From contig OZ025851.1 of assembly GCA_964019425.1 (NCBI GenBank), positions 62,001 to 126,000 on the forward strand: 64,000 nucleotides of DNA. The letters are read 5' to 3'. Positions 35,684-45,512 of the stretch are shown in pieces (positions within the stretch are counted from its first letter, which is position 1; the number at the start of each line of letters is the position of its first letter). The translations under genes were made by a program, and so were the position numbers. The stretch comes from Flectonema sp. DT1601 (Eukaryota > Euglenozoa > Diplonemea > Diplonemida > Diplonemidae). The notes under the pieces were generated by a model. The model was not told the origin of the DNA. It made no database searches and saw nothing but the letters and a program-made list of their open reading frames with translations.

Positions 35684-36361
35684 TTAGTTAGTGGTGTCCC
35701 AAGTGATGGAGATGGTGGTAGAGTTCACAACGTGAGCTCTGTTGTGGCACTTGTCGTCGACGAAGGCAGTGGACCAGGCAGGGATGACCTTCTCTCCCTC
35801 GTACTCGAGAACGATGTCGAAGAAGGTGACGATACCATTTGGTGGGTACTGAAGACAGCTTCTGCAGGTCTTCTCAAAGACGATGTACATCATGGTGTAC
35901 TCTTTGTAGTTACTTCCTTCCTTTTGAACAGCAATAGTCTTAGTGATAGACTTACCAGTTTTAAGGTTAGTGTGAACAGCTGTGTATTCCTGTCTGCTCT
36001 CATCAAAAGTTACAACTCCGTGAAGAGTGTCTCCTGGTGAGACATCAGCTGAAGCAGAGTTCTCATTGTGAGTTGGTGACCACTGGAAGTACTCGACGTA
36101 CATCTCCCATCCACCACCAACGTATGGGTTCACTGGTTGGAAGAGGTTCTTGTTGTCAGAGGTTTCAATTCCAAACCATGGGGAGTAGAAGCATCCACTC
36201 TCCTTTGGGTTGTCCAAAACAACCCACTTGGCCTCAGCTCTGGTTACTCTTCCCTTTCCAGTTGGGTTCTTACCAGTGGCGTATCCCAACCATCCCTGGG
36301 CAGGGTCCTGAGCGAATGCGGAAGCAGTGACGGCTCCCAACAAGCAAAGTGAGCGGAACAT
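35684..36361 (-). CDS. Secreted peptidase-G1-like protein, copy 3 of 3
   Basis: 225 aa, identical in protein to copy 1 as far as I can compare. At synonymous sites it is mostly closer to copy 2, while its upstream sequence (36362-36420) matches copy 1. This mosaic implies recent duplication with conversion. Signal peptide, Q75 and E163 as in copy 1. Confidence 0.72.
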   Translation of the reverse strand: MFRSLCLLGAVTASAFAQDPAQGWLGYATGKNPTGKGRVTRAEAKWVVLDNPKESGCFYSPWFGIETSDNKNLFQPVNPYVGGGWEMYVEYFQWSPTHNENSASADVSPGDTLHGVVTFDESRQEYTAVHTNLKTGKSITKTIAVQKEGSNYKEYTMMYIVFEKTCRSCLQYPPNGIVTFFDIVLEYEGEKVIPAWSTAFVDDKCHNRAHVVNSTTISITWDTTN

Positions 36362-36739
36362 TTTATAAAATGGAAATAAAACTGTTGAGTTGTATATTTA
36401 TAAAAGTGAAATCACATGAACACAATGATAACTATTCCCATTCATTTATCTTACTGTTTGAGAATTAAAATAATATAAAAAAAGTTTTCCCAACCATTCT
36501 CCTACCTGAATGGGTCTATAGTCTATCGTAACAACAAAAAGGAAAAAAAAGAAACTGAAGCTATTTGACAAAAGAGTATTCCCGTCAGCTAACATATTTT
36601 AAAAAAAGAAACGATTCCCTCACTCTGCGGTGATAATTTTCAATTGAATTTTTTTTCTTATTTTTGTCAAACGAGAATCACGACAGTGATATCAGTGAAA
36701 AGAATATGAAATTTTGTAAAAACCTTTTCTCTAATTTAT
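36362..36739. other. Intergenic
   Basis: The first 60 bp are the conserved 5' region of copy 3 (TATA-like and CAG boundary). The remainder is AT-rich with no gene. Confidence 0.5.
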
Positions 36740-37963
36740 TTAATAATATCGATAACTTATCTGATCCTTACTAGGTGACGAGTATCGACTGATCGGAACA
36801 TCATTTCGAGTCAGACGAACAGGCTGAGCTTGTGAACGGGGTGGAGATTGATATTCACTTTGAACATTATGTCTAACATCGTGATTGCCATACACAACTG
36901 GTGTCGATAGAGAACCAACTGGAGTAGGAATCCTACTTGGAAGAGGAGGAGGAGGCTCCTCATCATAATGAAAAGCATTAGAGATTGCGTAGCTATCTCT
37001 TGGCTTCCTGCTACTGACAGCAAACGTCGCAGAATCTTGAATTTTTTGAAGCTGCAATGTAGCGAGGTCAGGCTCATTACTACACTCTTTTTTATATAAC
37101 AAAGACGGCTCTGTTAGTATCTGATGCCTCAATGAGTTCATGGAACTACTGATCTCTTGACAAACATTACTAAGTGTCTCTGAACCAAGTGGTCGATTAC
37201 CATAGCGGTGATCATCATAGACGTCGATAAACGGATGTGGTGTTTCGATTGATTGTTTTTCATAAATTTGTTCAACTCCTCTTCCTTGTCTAGATTGATA
37301 CGGATCTCTTAAATGATTGTTATCACTTGTCCTGAAGTCATTAAACGTTACATGTCCTTGTTGTTGTTGTTGTTGTTGTTGTTGTTTTACTTCTGGTACA
37401 AACACATCATCAAACGGCGTACTGATTGCTGTCTTTTTATTTGAAGGAGATTGTGATTTCCTTCTTCTCATCCTCGAGAACTCTTCAGGTAATGGAACAG
37501 GAATAGGAGTTGGTATTGGTATGGAATTATTATTGTGAGGATTAGCCATCACTGGTATTGATGGATTTCGTTCTGATAATTGTCTTTGAAAGACTTGCGA
37601 AGTTGGATGTCTATTGAAATAGCGAGCCTGCGGGCTATTTGATCTATTCGGTTCTGTTTTTGGTTTAAACTGAGACCGTGATTGTGATTGTGGTGGAAGT
37701 TGTTGCCTCTCAAGACCTTGCTGTACTCTTTGATCAGATCCCCTCAATAATCTCCCAGCCTGAGATAGTTGCTCATCTAGCTCCTCGAGAGCATCTAAAC
37801 TACTGGTCTGTTTATCAATTAATCTCTGATTCTCAGCTAATAATTCCAATAAGTGAGGTGCTTGTGGTCTGGCTATGGCTGTTCGAGGTGCTACTGCTGG
37901 AGTGTCTCGCAAGTCATCCCAGTTAGCAACTGGTCTGATATTTGGTGAGGCAATTCCATTCAT
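36740..37963 (-). CDS. Gln-rich coiled-coil protein, unknown
   Basis: 407 aa from the ATG at 37963 (MNGIASPNIRPVANWDDLRD), 10 nt after the acceptor CACTCAATCAG. A short coiled coil lies at about residues 35-90 (LLELLAENQRLIDKQTSSLD). The rest is low-complexity: Gln, Ser, Pro and Arg, a pure polyQ run coded near 37361-37388, and a second short helical segment (SSSMNSLRHQILTEPSLLYK). No domain recognised; possibly a cytoskeletal or centrosomal adaptor. An in-frame ATG at 38014 precedes the acceptor and was not used. Confidence 0.65.
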   Translation of the reverse strand: MNGIASPNIRPVANWDDLRDTPAVAPRTAIARPQAPHLLELLAENQRLIDKQTSSLDALEELDEQLSQAGRLLRGSDQRVQQGLERQQLPPQSQSRSQFKPKTEPNRSNSPQARYFNRHPTSQVFQRQLSERNPSIPVMANPHNNNSIPIPTPIPVPLPEEFSRMRRRKSQSPSNKKTAISTPFDDVFVPEVKQQQQQQQQQGHVTFNDFRTSDNNHLRDPYQSRQGRGVEQIYEKQSIETPHPFIDVYDDHRYGNRPLGSETLSNVCQEISSSMNSLRHQILTEPSLLYKKECSNEPDLATLQLQKIQDSATFAVSSRKPRDSYAISNAFHYDEEPPPPLPSRIPTPVGSLSTPVVYGNHDVRHNVQSEYQSPPRSQAQPVRLTRNDVPISRYSSPSKDQISYRYY

Positions 37964-38218
37964 AGCATGTGTGCTGATTGAGTGAAAGTAATAAACTAAA
38001 AAGGTTTTTAACAAAAAACTGATGTAATAATCTTAAAACGTAATTTCTTGACAATTTCTTTTCTTTTTTGATGTGTGTTTTTTTTTTTTTTTTTTTTTTT
38101 TTTCCTTCTTCTTTTCGTTGTTGTTGTTTTTTCTGTTTCGGGACACAATACTAATAACCAAATGAATACTTTTTTTTTTTTTTTTTTTTTTTTTCATACA
38201 AAGCAAGGAGGGTTAGTA

Positions 38219-40774
38219 TTACCTCTTACCACCAGTTCTTTTGGGTTTTGATGGCCCGCGGCCTTTGTTCTTTTTGCTCTTGCTGATCTTTAATTTCTTT
38301 TCTTTCGCCATCGTGTCGAATGATTTAACTTCAGCTGATCTGATTGCTTCCTTCTTCTTGCCCTTCCTTCCTAGTTTGATTCGCTTGTCAGACTTCTGTT
38401 CTTCGGTGTCTTGTTCTGCGAGAATCATTTCTTGTGTTCTCTTTCTGCGGTTTGGATCGTACAGTGATGCATCTTCTTCTTCTCCTACTTGTTGGATTCG
38501 AGAGTGACTCGACATTTCCCACTTGCGAAGCATTCTTCCTTGTTCTCCTTTTTTAAATTCAATCTTCTTGCCGGATTCGTTTCTTGCTTTTGTTAAAGTG
38601 CTCTTCGCATCTCCTAAATTCATTTTAACATATCTGCTGGTCTTTGCTTTCCAAACGAAGACCTGACGCTGTTTTTCCATCGTTTCTCTACTATCACCAG
38701 TCATATCGAATACAGCGTCTTTCATGTCGTTAACTTGATAACCTGCTTCGTCTCTGTCGGCCTGAGAGATGTCTCTCGTGTATGGAATGTAGTATCCAGC
38801 CTTCTCCTTTTCCAGTTTTTCGGTTATTTTATTTTGACCACCCGCCTGGGCTCCTTTTGTCTTTAATAAGTTCTCACGCAACAGTTCTGACCTGCTTTTG
38901 TTTTTTGCCGCTGCAGCTTCTTCTCTCGCAGCAATTGTCGCTGCAGCTAATGACTTCGCTAAAGATGACTTCTTTTGGAATTGAGATTCCTTCGTGATTC
39001 TAGATCCCTGAAAGATAGAACGCGCTCCTTGTTTTGTAGATTCGAATATGTTAGCCTGAGGACGAAACTGAGACAACTGTTTTAGAATAGAAGCTTTCTC
39101 TACTTCTCTTTCACAGTGGAACTTATCAGTTAGTAGTAAAGGATGAATTCTAATCTCATCATTGCTGTACATTTTATTTGCTTTTTTAATACTTTCAGAA
39201 GTCGCTCCCTTCCTCGTTCTCGTGTACAGTTTAAGAGCGTTAGAGCAAGTCTTTCCCTGTGCTAGAATCTCTGGGATATTTCTAGTAAGTGATTCAACAT
39301 TTTGTGTATCATCATGAAGTAGATGTCCTGGAATCTTTCCCATAAAACCGTCATTTAGATTTATAGGTTTGGTTTCTTCTGGAGTTGGTTTTTCTTCTTC
39401 TTCTGCCTCCTCCTCTTCTTCGTCTTCTTCTTCTTCTTCAGCGCTGGCTTCGTCTTCTTCTTTGTCAGCTTCTTCTTTTTCTTCAATAGAATTCCTCAGA
39501 GGCCTTCCCAAGAACAAATGCAAGTCATAAACATGAGGTAATTCATCCTTGGTGATTATTGAAAGACATTTTCCACTTCTTCCAGCTCTGGCAGCACGAC
39601 CTGCTCTGTGAACGAACAGCTTCGGTCTGTCAGGAAACTCAAAATTGATGACATTATCCAACAGAGGGATATCAATACCACGAGCAGCAACATCAGTTAC
39701 TACCAGAATACAGGTTTCGTGATGAGCGAATTTGTCTAATTCATTCTTTCTTGCTTCTTGATCCATAGAACCGTGAATAAGCGAATTCTTTAAGTCCATC
39801 GCATTAAATAAAAGATACAACATCTCACCGTGATGCTTTGTTGGTACGAATACAATTGTTTGACTTTTCTGTTCCGGTAGTCCCAACAACTCTCGGATCA
39901 TGAAGAGCAGGGCTGCTAGTTTTTCTTCTCTTCTGACGATGAAGAAGGAAAGTTGGAGTTTGTCTGAAATTTTAATTTCTGAATCGAGTCTGATCAGAGA
40001 TGGATTGTTAAGACCAGCGGTTGCGAATTCTGCCAACCCAGCTGGGATAGTTGCAGAAAAGAGTGCAATTTGACGATTATCTGGAAGTCTTTTCATCAAA
40101 TCATTTACCTGAGCTGAGAGAGAACCAGTTTCGAACAAACGATCAGCTTCATCGAGTACAACGAACTCCATTCTACGGAGTTTAATGTCTGCTTCCATAA
40201 TAATATGAAGCATACGACCTGGTGTTCCAATAAGAACGTCAGGGTTACCAGCTAAATCTGTAAACTGTTCTGAGAGAGCCAATCCTCCAACAATAACACA
40301 GTAACGTAGATCTGTGAACTTTCCGAGTTGCTTTGCGAATCGAAGGGTCTGAATAGCCAGTTCTCTTGTTGGTGATAAAACCATTCCTCTAGCACCAACA
40401 GTAGGACTGTGACCAACTAATTTATTAATTAAAGGAACTAAGAATGCCGCAGTCTTTCCACTACCAGTTCTAGCCATAGCAACAACATCATTACCATCCA
40501 TCAGAATTGGAATTGCTCTTCTCTGAATAGGAGTCGGAACTTGGTATCCTTTCCTTTGAATTCCACGAGTCAGTTCTTTGGTGAGACCCATTCCTTTGAA
40601 ACCGCCCATTTTCTTTTTCTTTTTACCCTTTGAGACATCCATACCATCATCGGATGACTCGTCTGCTTTGGCGTCTTTACTGCGACTTGGGAATGATCCA
40701 ACAGCTGGTTCTGCGCTCTCTAAACCATTCGACTGCAATGCCGCAGCCAATGCTTCCATGTCATCGTCTGCCAT
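38219..40774 (-). CDS. DDX54: DEAD-box ATP-dependent RNA helicase DDX54/Dbp10
   Basis: 851 aa, single exon. Motifs in order: Q-motif region (GMGLTKELTRGIQRKGYQVP), motif I ARTGSGKT, Ia PTRELA, II DEAD, III SAT, IV-VI with VTDVAARGIDIP and HRAGRAARAGR. A Glu-rich acidic insert at about 440-475 and a long basic C terminus with the DBP10-type region (SRYVKMNLGDAKSTL, GEQGRMLRKWEM) identify the DDX54/Dbp10 subfamily. It ends in a Lys-rich nucleolar-type tail. Expected role: 60S ribosome biogenesis in the nucleolus. Acceptor GGTCATCACTTCAG lies 14 nt before the ATG. Confidence 0.93.
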   Translation of the reverse strand: MADDDMEALAAALQSNGLESAEPAVGSFPSRSKDAKADESSDDGMDVSKGKKKKKMGGFKGMGLTKELTRGIQRKGYQVPTPIQRRAIPILMDGNDVVAMARTGSGKTAAFLVPLINKLVGHSPTVGARGMVLSPTRELAIQTLRFAKQLGKFTDLRYCVIVGGLALSEQFTDLAGNPDVLIGTPGRMLHIIMEADIKLRRMEFVVLDEADRLFETGSLSAQVNDLMKRLPDNRQIALFSATIPAGLAEFATAGLNNPSLIRLDSEIKISDKLQLSFFIVRREEKLAALLFMIRELLGLPEQKSQTIVFVPTKHHGEMLYLLFNAMDLKNSLIHGSMDQEARKNELDKFAHHETCILVVTDVAARGIDIPLLDNVINFEFPDRPKLFVHRAGRAARAGRSGKCLSIITKDELPHVYDLHLFLGRPLRNSIEEKEEADKEEDEASAEEEEEDEEEEEAEEEEKPTPEETKPINLNDGFMGKIPGHLLHDDTQNVESLTRNIPEILAQGKTCSNALKLYTRTRKGATSESIKKANKMYSNDEIRIHPLLLTDKFHCEREVEKASILKQLSQFRPQANIFESTKQGARSIFQGSRITKESQFQKKSSLAKSLAAATIAAREEAAAAKNKSRSELLRENLLKTKGAQAGGQNKITEKLEKEKAGYYIPYTRDISQADRDEAGYQVNDMKDAVFDMTGDSRETMEKQRQVFVWKAKTSRYVKMNLGDAKSTLTKARNESGKKIEFKKGEQGRMLRKWEMSSHSRIQQVGEEEDASLYDPNRRKRTQEMILAEQDTEEQKSDKRIKLGRKGKKKEAIRSAEVKSFDTMAKEKKLKISKSKKNKGRGPSKPKRTGGKR

Positions 40775-41063
40775 GTGTTGATATTATTCTGAAGTGATGA
40801 CCGTGTTGGGTTATATTTTAATTCTTCAAAAAAAAAAAAAAAAGAAGGGAAAAAATTCACTAAAGGACAAAAATAAAGTGTAACAGATGATTAATTTATT
40901 TACAATTTTTTTTTTTTTTTTTTTAAGAATACCAAGAACAAGATGAAGGAACGAAACGACTGCGAAAGCAGGTTTGTCCTCTTAAAAGGTAATAATGAGC
41001 TAAAGAGGTGGGTATGAAGGAACTACTAGTGGTTAATAAAAGATTAAGATTAATGTGTTTATT

Positions 41064-42719
41064 TTATTTTTTTAAAATACGAGCAAGTGTTTCTCTGTAG
41101 TAGCTGTAAACTTCTAGAGCGTCAGCGTTTTTTCGGAGAATATCGATGACTGGTCCCATACACATTTCAAAATGTCGTCGGTTCATTTTTGCGGTTCTGA
41201 CCCGACCTCTGGCGATAACGTCGGCAACGGTTTCGTGGTTGTTCAGGAATTCCAATTCACCGACACATTCTCCGACTTTGAATTCGCAGACTTTTAGTTT
41301 GTTGTTGGAGTCATCCCGCCCGATGACCTCAACCTTTCCTTCAACAACAATATGAAGCCAGTTACCTTCTTCACCGTATTTTATAACGCAATCTCCATCC
41401 TCATACTGAGAACTCTTTAAAGCGTCTGCTAATTGCAACAATTCAATATGTGAAAGAGTCGATAAAAACGGAACCTTCATTAAGAAACTTTCATACATCG
41501 CGCGTTTCTTCTTACTCGCTTTATTTAAAATAAATTTAAATGTTGGGCGATCAAGTGCGTACAGCACGCAGTCTGTCGTTGCTGATACGGTTTCAGTACT
41601 AGACTGAGGATATAATAAGAAGATGTCACCAAATGTTGTTCCTTTAACTAAGGTTCTATTTCCAGTTGTTGAGTGAAGAGAGCCTTCGTATATTACAAAG
41701 AAGGTATCCATGTCTTCATCTTCATCTTCGTAAACAGAGTCTCCCATCATGCGAGGTCGTTCAGAGAAGGCGTTGACTGCGTCCAGTAGTTCGTAGTCGT
41801 CGAGATGGTTAAAAAGTTGATTCCTCTCTAAGACGCTCATTAGGAAGTTTGTTTCTTCTTCCGATTTTGGATTTACTTCCGGTGCGAAGTTATCAATCTG
41901 TTCTTCTGAATATGCCTCAGCGCAAACTGTAGGCCTGCGACTTGCAACTTTTTTCAGAGGTACTTCAGGCTGCAGTGGTGCTGCATCATCATCAGCAGAA
42001 AAAGCGATGTAAGAACTGAATGTTACACCGTGTTCTTCCTGTTCTATTTCACTTTCTACTTGTCCTTCTTGACTTCCGAACATGTTTGGTGATTGCGGAT
42101 CAGACTCGACAACCTCAAACACTCCACCCTTAACAGATGCACCAACTGGTGATGGTGGGGGTGACTGATCTCTCACATCAATCTCTGTATTGAATCCAAT
42201 CTTTTTAACCCCACCAATACTTCCTGACCGATCAGAACACGCAGAACTGTTATTTCTTATACATGAAACTGGAGCGTTATTCCTCCTTAGTTGGATGCTT
42301 ATTAAATTAATGAAGAGCGGTCTCATGTTAGTTTCATTAATTAACAATTTGGTTATTTGTGAATTCGTTTTCAACATTGATAACAAGTCAGGTCCTGATA
42401 GCCGAATATCATTTTGTGACAAATCAAGAGAACGAATTCTTTTGTGGTCTTGGAGTAGCTTTGCTAATTGATTAACTGGTTCAGATGATAGCATGTTTCC
42501 CTTTAGTCCGATTTCAGTTAATTCTGGTGAGTGTTTTATAACTTCGATAAGAGGAGTCATCCCAGCAGATCCAATCATGTTATCGTCAAGGTCGAGTTTT
42601 GTAAAGTAATTCACATCTTTATTCTCAACCAACAGGTTTAATAGACTAGAGTTGGGTTTTTGTTTTAATTCCTGACATTTGGACTTATATATTTCATGTA
42701 GATCCACTTTCGCTACCAT
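41064..42719 (-). CDS. LRR-containing PKA regulatory subunit-like protein with two altered cyclic-nucleotide domains
   Basis: 551 aa from the ATG at 42719, 16 nt after the acceptor CCCTCACCTCAG. Residues 35-145 are ribonuclease-inhibitor-type LRRs (KLDLDDNMIG, EIGLKGNML, SLDLSQNDIR). An inhibitor sequence RRPTVCAEAY (261-270) matches the RII-type RRxSVCAExY. Two cNMP-binding domains span about 291-400 and 405-530 with the PKA-R hinge (KKKRAMYESFLMKVPFL). Both phosphate-binding cassettes are changed: site A reads FGDIFLLYPQSSTETV (Glu to Asp, Arg to Ser) and site B VGELEFLNNHETVADV (Arg to Thr, following Ala to Val). Kinetoplastid PKA-R has the same LRR-plus-two-domain layout and similar pocket changes and responds to nucleosides, not cAMP (established knowledge); extension to this protein is inference. 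Confidence 0.88.
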   Translation of the reverse strand: MVAKVDLHEIYKSKCQELKQKPNSSLLNLLVENKDVNYFTKLDLDDNMIGSAGMTPLIEVIKHSPELTEIGLKGNMLSSEPVNQLAKLLQDHKRIRSLDLSQNDIRLSGPDLLSMLKTNSQITKLLINETNMRPLFINLISIQLRRNNAPVSCIRNNSSACSDRSGSIGGVKKIGFNTEIDVRDQSPPPSPVGASVKGGVFEVVESDPQSPNMFGSQEGQVESEIEQEEHGVTFSSYIAFSADDDAAPLQPEVPLKKVASRRPTVCAEAYSEEQIDNFAPEVNPKSEEETNFLMSVLERNQLFNHLDDYELLDAVNAFSERPRMMGDSVYEDEDEDMDTFFVIYEGSLHSTTGNRTLVKGTTFGDIFLLYPQSSTETVSATTDCVLYALDRPTFKFILNKASKKKRAMYESFLMKVPFLSTLSHIELLQLADALKSSQYEDGDCVIKYGEEGNWLHIVVEGKVEVIGRDDSNNKLKVCEFKVGECVGELEFLNNHETVADVIARGRVRTAKMNRRHFEMCMGPVIDILRKNADALEVYSYYRETLARILKK

Positions 42720-43780
42720 TTTTTTTTTTTTTTGCAAAACTGAGGTGAGGGAATTACTATGACACAAAATTACATTTCAGATATAATAATTCACCGATGA
42801 CGTTACACATATCGACAGAATACCTAATTCACAGGCGGGATGTCACGTGTGTGTTAAAACTGAGTGAGAAAACTAATTTTCCAAATGACATTTTACTACA
42901 ATCGTAATTTTTTTTTTTTTTTTTTTTTTGTTTGTTTGTTTTTTTATACCTATTCCTCAGGTCTTCGGGATGGGTTCGCATTTTACTGAGATCGTCACTA
43001 TTCGTGACATTTTTTTTTTTTTTTTTTTTTTTTTTTCCAACCAAAAAAACTGCGATCACAAAAACAAGAGCACAAGAAATAAACAAAATAAAAAAGGCAT
43101 ACTATAAAGCCTAAATTTGCAAGAAATTTTTTTTTCTTTTTTTTTTTTTTTTAAAAATTTTTCCGTCACGGGTAATTACCCATAAGTGAAACAAAGTCGT
43201 GAAACAAGGCGTGTATTTGTATGCAAAAAAAATAAAAAATAATAATAATAATAATAATAATGAATCCTTTTCATACAACGGAATTACAGAAAAAAAAAAA
43301 AGAAAAAAAAAAAAAAAAGAGGAAGGGAGTAACTTGATATTGTGATTAAGAACAAAAGCAACCTTGAAACAGGCTAGTGCAATGAAGAGAGATCGAAAAA
43401 ATCATAAGACATAAGAAAACAGGAATATCTTTATTGTAGATTACAAGTAATAAATTTAATGCTCTTATTACCTTGAGTGAATAAACGAAAAAAATTTAAA
43501 AAAAAAAAATATACATAAAAAAGAAAATTTCCCTGGTACTTTCTGCCGTATTCGACTAACGACTAAAAACAAACCTAACAAGAACTGTAAACTTTCATTT
43601 TTTTTATTTATTTATTTTTTTCTCTCCTTCCCTTTTTTTTTTTTTTTTTTTACTTGATAAAAGCACGTCAATCTCACAAAAAAGGCTTCAGCCAAAACAA
43701 AAAGATATTCCACGATTTTCAATCGCAAAAACGAAGTAAGAACAAAAAATGAAACAAAAGAAATGAATAATGTAAAAAAA
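42720..43780. repeat. Low-complexity, homopolymer-rich gene-free stretch
   Basis: Long T and A runs (42910-42929, 43011-43036, 43137-43151, 43636-43650), an AAT microsatellite at about 43236-43260 and (TTTA)n near 43605. No gene supported. It marks the start of the gene-poor 16-kb block. Confidence 0.6.
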
Positions 43781-43805
43781 ATATTAGTCATTCCAAAAAT
43801 AACCG
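43781..43805 (+). repeat. Left terminal inverted repeat
   Basis: Perfect 25-bp inverted match to 45488-45512; core AGTCATTCCAAAAATAACCG. Confidence 0.9.
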
Positions 43806-44204
43806 GCCGCGAAAACCAGTTTTGCTTCGAGCAGCCGTTGGTCAAAAATGCATCCATTTTCGAGATTTTTTACGAGGTGGAAAGGTTCGGCCCCAATCTC
43901 TCATTTTACGCGATGGGATTATTTTTTTTTCACTTTTTTTACTGACCGTTGGAACCCGACAGGTGCGTTATGGGTACTAAGAGAATGTCACTGTCGGCAC
44001 GGAAAAGTTAATCCTGTTGCTGCATTTAATTTTTTTCTGGAAAAAAAAGGGAAATGCATCAGAGATTGGCATTTTTTCTCGTAACTACACTTATTATTCC
44101 CTTAAGCACCAGCTTAAACTTCTCTTGTCACACGTGCCACGAGATGCCAGCTGAGTATGTCGTCGCGGATTTGCCAGAACCGGTAATGAGGACGCTAGAT
44201 CGGA

Positions 44205-45149
44205 GTGGGAGAAAAGGCAATCTGCATCGCATGCCTCCGGAAATACAAGCACTTCGGGAATACAAGAACCGACAAGGCGTGCTCCTCAGACAACTACAAC
44301 TGCACCTCGCACACTAACGCGAAAAGATGGAATCCGAAGTTCAACAAGCTTCTTGAGCCACCCTGCCGTGACTTCGCGGTAGTCTTGAAATCCCCGGCGT
44401 ATGCTCCTCTGCGCTCAATCTGCAACGCTTGCTACCAGCGAGCAAAAAGGCTGACTAGTGATCCGCATTACGCATCCGTCAGTGTCCCTGCAGAGCCGAT
44501 CAATCCGGAACCGCTCTCCGATATTTTTGAACGCGTGAAAGAATCAGTTCCTGCTGTCCGTTCTCAGTTTTTGAGACTCTGTCTCACGCTAAGCTACACT
44601 GATAGCCAGATTAATGCCCATGTCAGGGATTCTTCAATGCGTAAGCAGCTACAGAGGCTGGAACAGCACGATCCCTCCCAATCAGTAAAGCAGCGCAGCC
44701 AAGACAGAGATATCTGGAACTTCTGGATTTCCAATGCACGCCCTGAGTCAAACCGCGTGGTCCTCAGCAAAGACTACATAACCGGCGAGACAAGTAAAGA
44801 GACAGTCCTCCATGTAAAAGAACCATACCTTGCCTTGGAGTGCCTTCTGCAGAACTCACACAGCTATCTCATATGCTCAGTTTTGTGACAAAAGGCCTAA
44901 ATGTGGGTTGGTGCGAGCCAACTTTCACCTGCTACCAACACTGAGAGTGAGTCTATTTCAGAAACAACTGAACCCACCTCAGATTCTGGTGAGTCTTCTA
45001 CTGGCTCTTACTCTGTTAGTGAATCTAGTTCTAGTTCCAGTTTCAGATCGCTGTGTTCAACTAGTTCTATTATCGGTTCATTGCCGGTAGGAAAACGAAG
45101 AAAGCCAGCAGTAAAAGTTGCCAAAAAAGCTAAGCCTAATCAAAAATAA
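44205..45149 (+). CDS. Cys-rich protein of the inverted-repeat element, probably fragmentary or spliced
   Basis: Two open stretches in one frame, 44205-44888 and 44901-45149, are separated by TGA and TAA stops; an overlapping frame (44054-44317) upstream carries an N-terminal FSCHTCHEMPAEYVV stretch. The main part has zinc-ligand-like pairs (ICIACLRKYKHFG, CNACYQRAKRL), a helical middle (VRSQFLRLCLTLSYTDSQIN) and IWNFWISNARPESN. The last part is Ser-rich with a basic end (GKRRKPAVKVAKKAKPNQK). No ATG opens the main frame, so the true gene would need an intron or the copy is decayed. Family not recognised; a DNA-binding element protein is a guess. Confidence 0.45.
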
Positions 45150-45487
45150 AAATAGGCTAAGTGTAGTGTAAGATGTACAAGGTACTGTTTTGCTTCGAGC
45201 AGCCTTTGTAACTGTTTCAGAGTAAAACATCCGACCAGGTACGGCCGGATATAGAACCATATACCGATCTTTCATTTTAGCACCCGGGGCAGCCGATTAG
45301 ACATCAACAGTTCCATTATTCAAAAATTTCACCACACAAAAATGTCACAATTTTTTTGAATCTCAGCTGCATTTTTTTGAATCGCAGCGGGAATGAAATC
45401 GGCGGTGCAAAAGCGATTAAAATGGGTATTCGGTTTTAAGTTTTACTCCCTATTTTCACCCATGAAATACTGGAACCCTAAAATGGA

Positions 45488-45512
45488 CGGTTATTTTTGG
45501 AATGACTAATAT
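45488..45512 (-). repeat. Right terminal inverted repeat
   Basis: Perfect inverted partner of 43781-43805. Confidence 0.9.

Larger units (their letters stand above)
43781..45512 (+). mobile_element. 1.7-kb DNA element with 25-bp perfect terminal inverted repeats
   Basis: The ends are exact inverted copies: 43781-43805 (TAGTCATTCCAAAAATAACC plus flanking ATAT and G) and 45488-45512. The outer ATAT is self-complementary, so the boundary is ambiguous: ATAT or TA may be the target duplication. The subterminal sequence TTTTGCTTCGAGCAGCC recurs in direct orientation near 43820 and 45189. Base composition is more G+C-rich than the flanks. The interior carries plus-strand frames encoding a Cys-rich protein, opposite to all host genes. 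No recognisable DDE transposase, so it may be non-autonomous or of a divergent superfamily. Confidence 0.8.

Noticed and set aside
33583-36352. Plus-strand frames opposite the three secreted-protein genes
   Set aside because: Shadow frames; the minus-strand signal peptide and fold pattern decide the strand.
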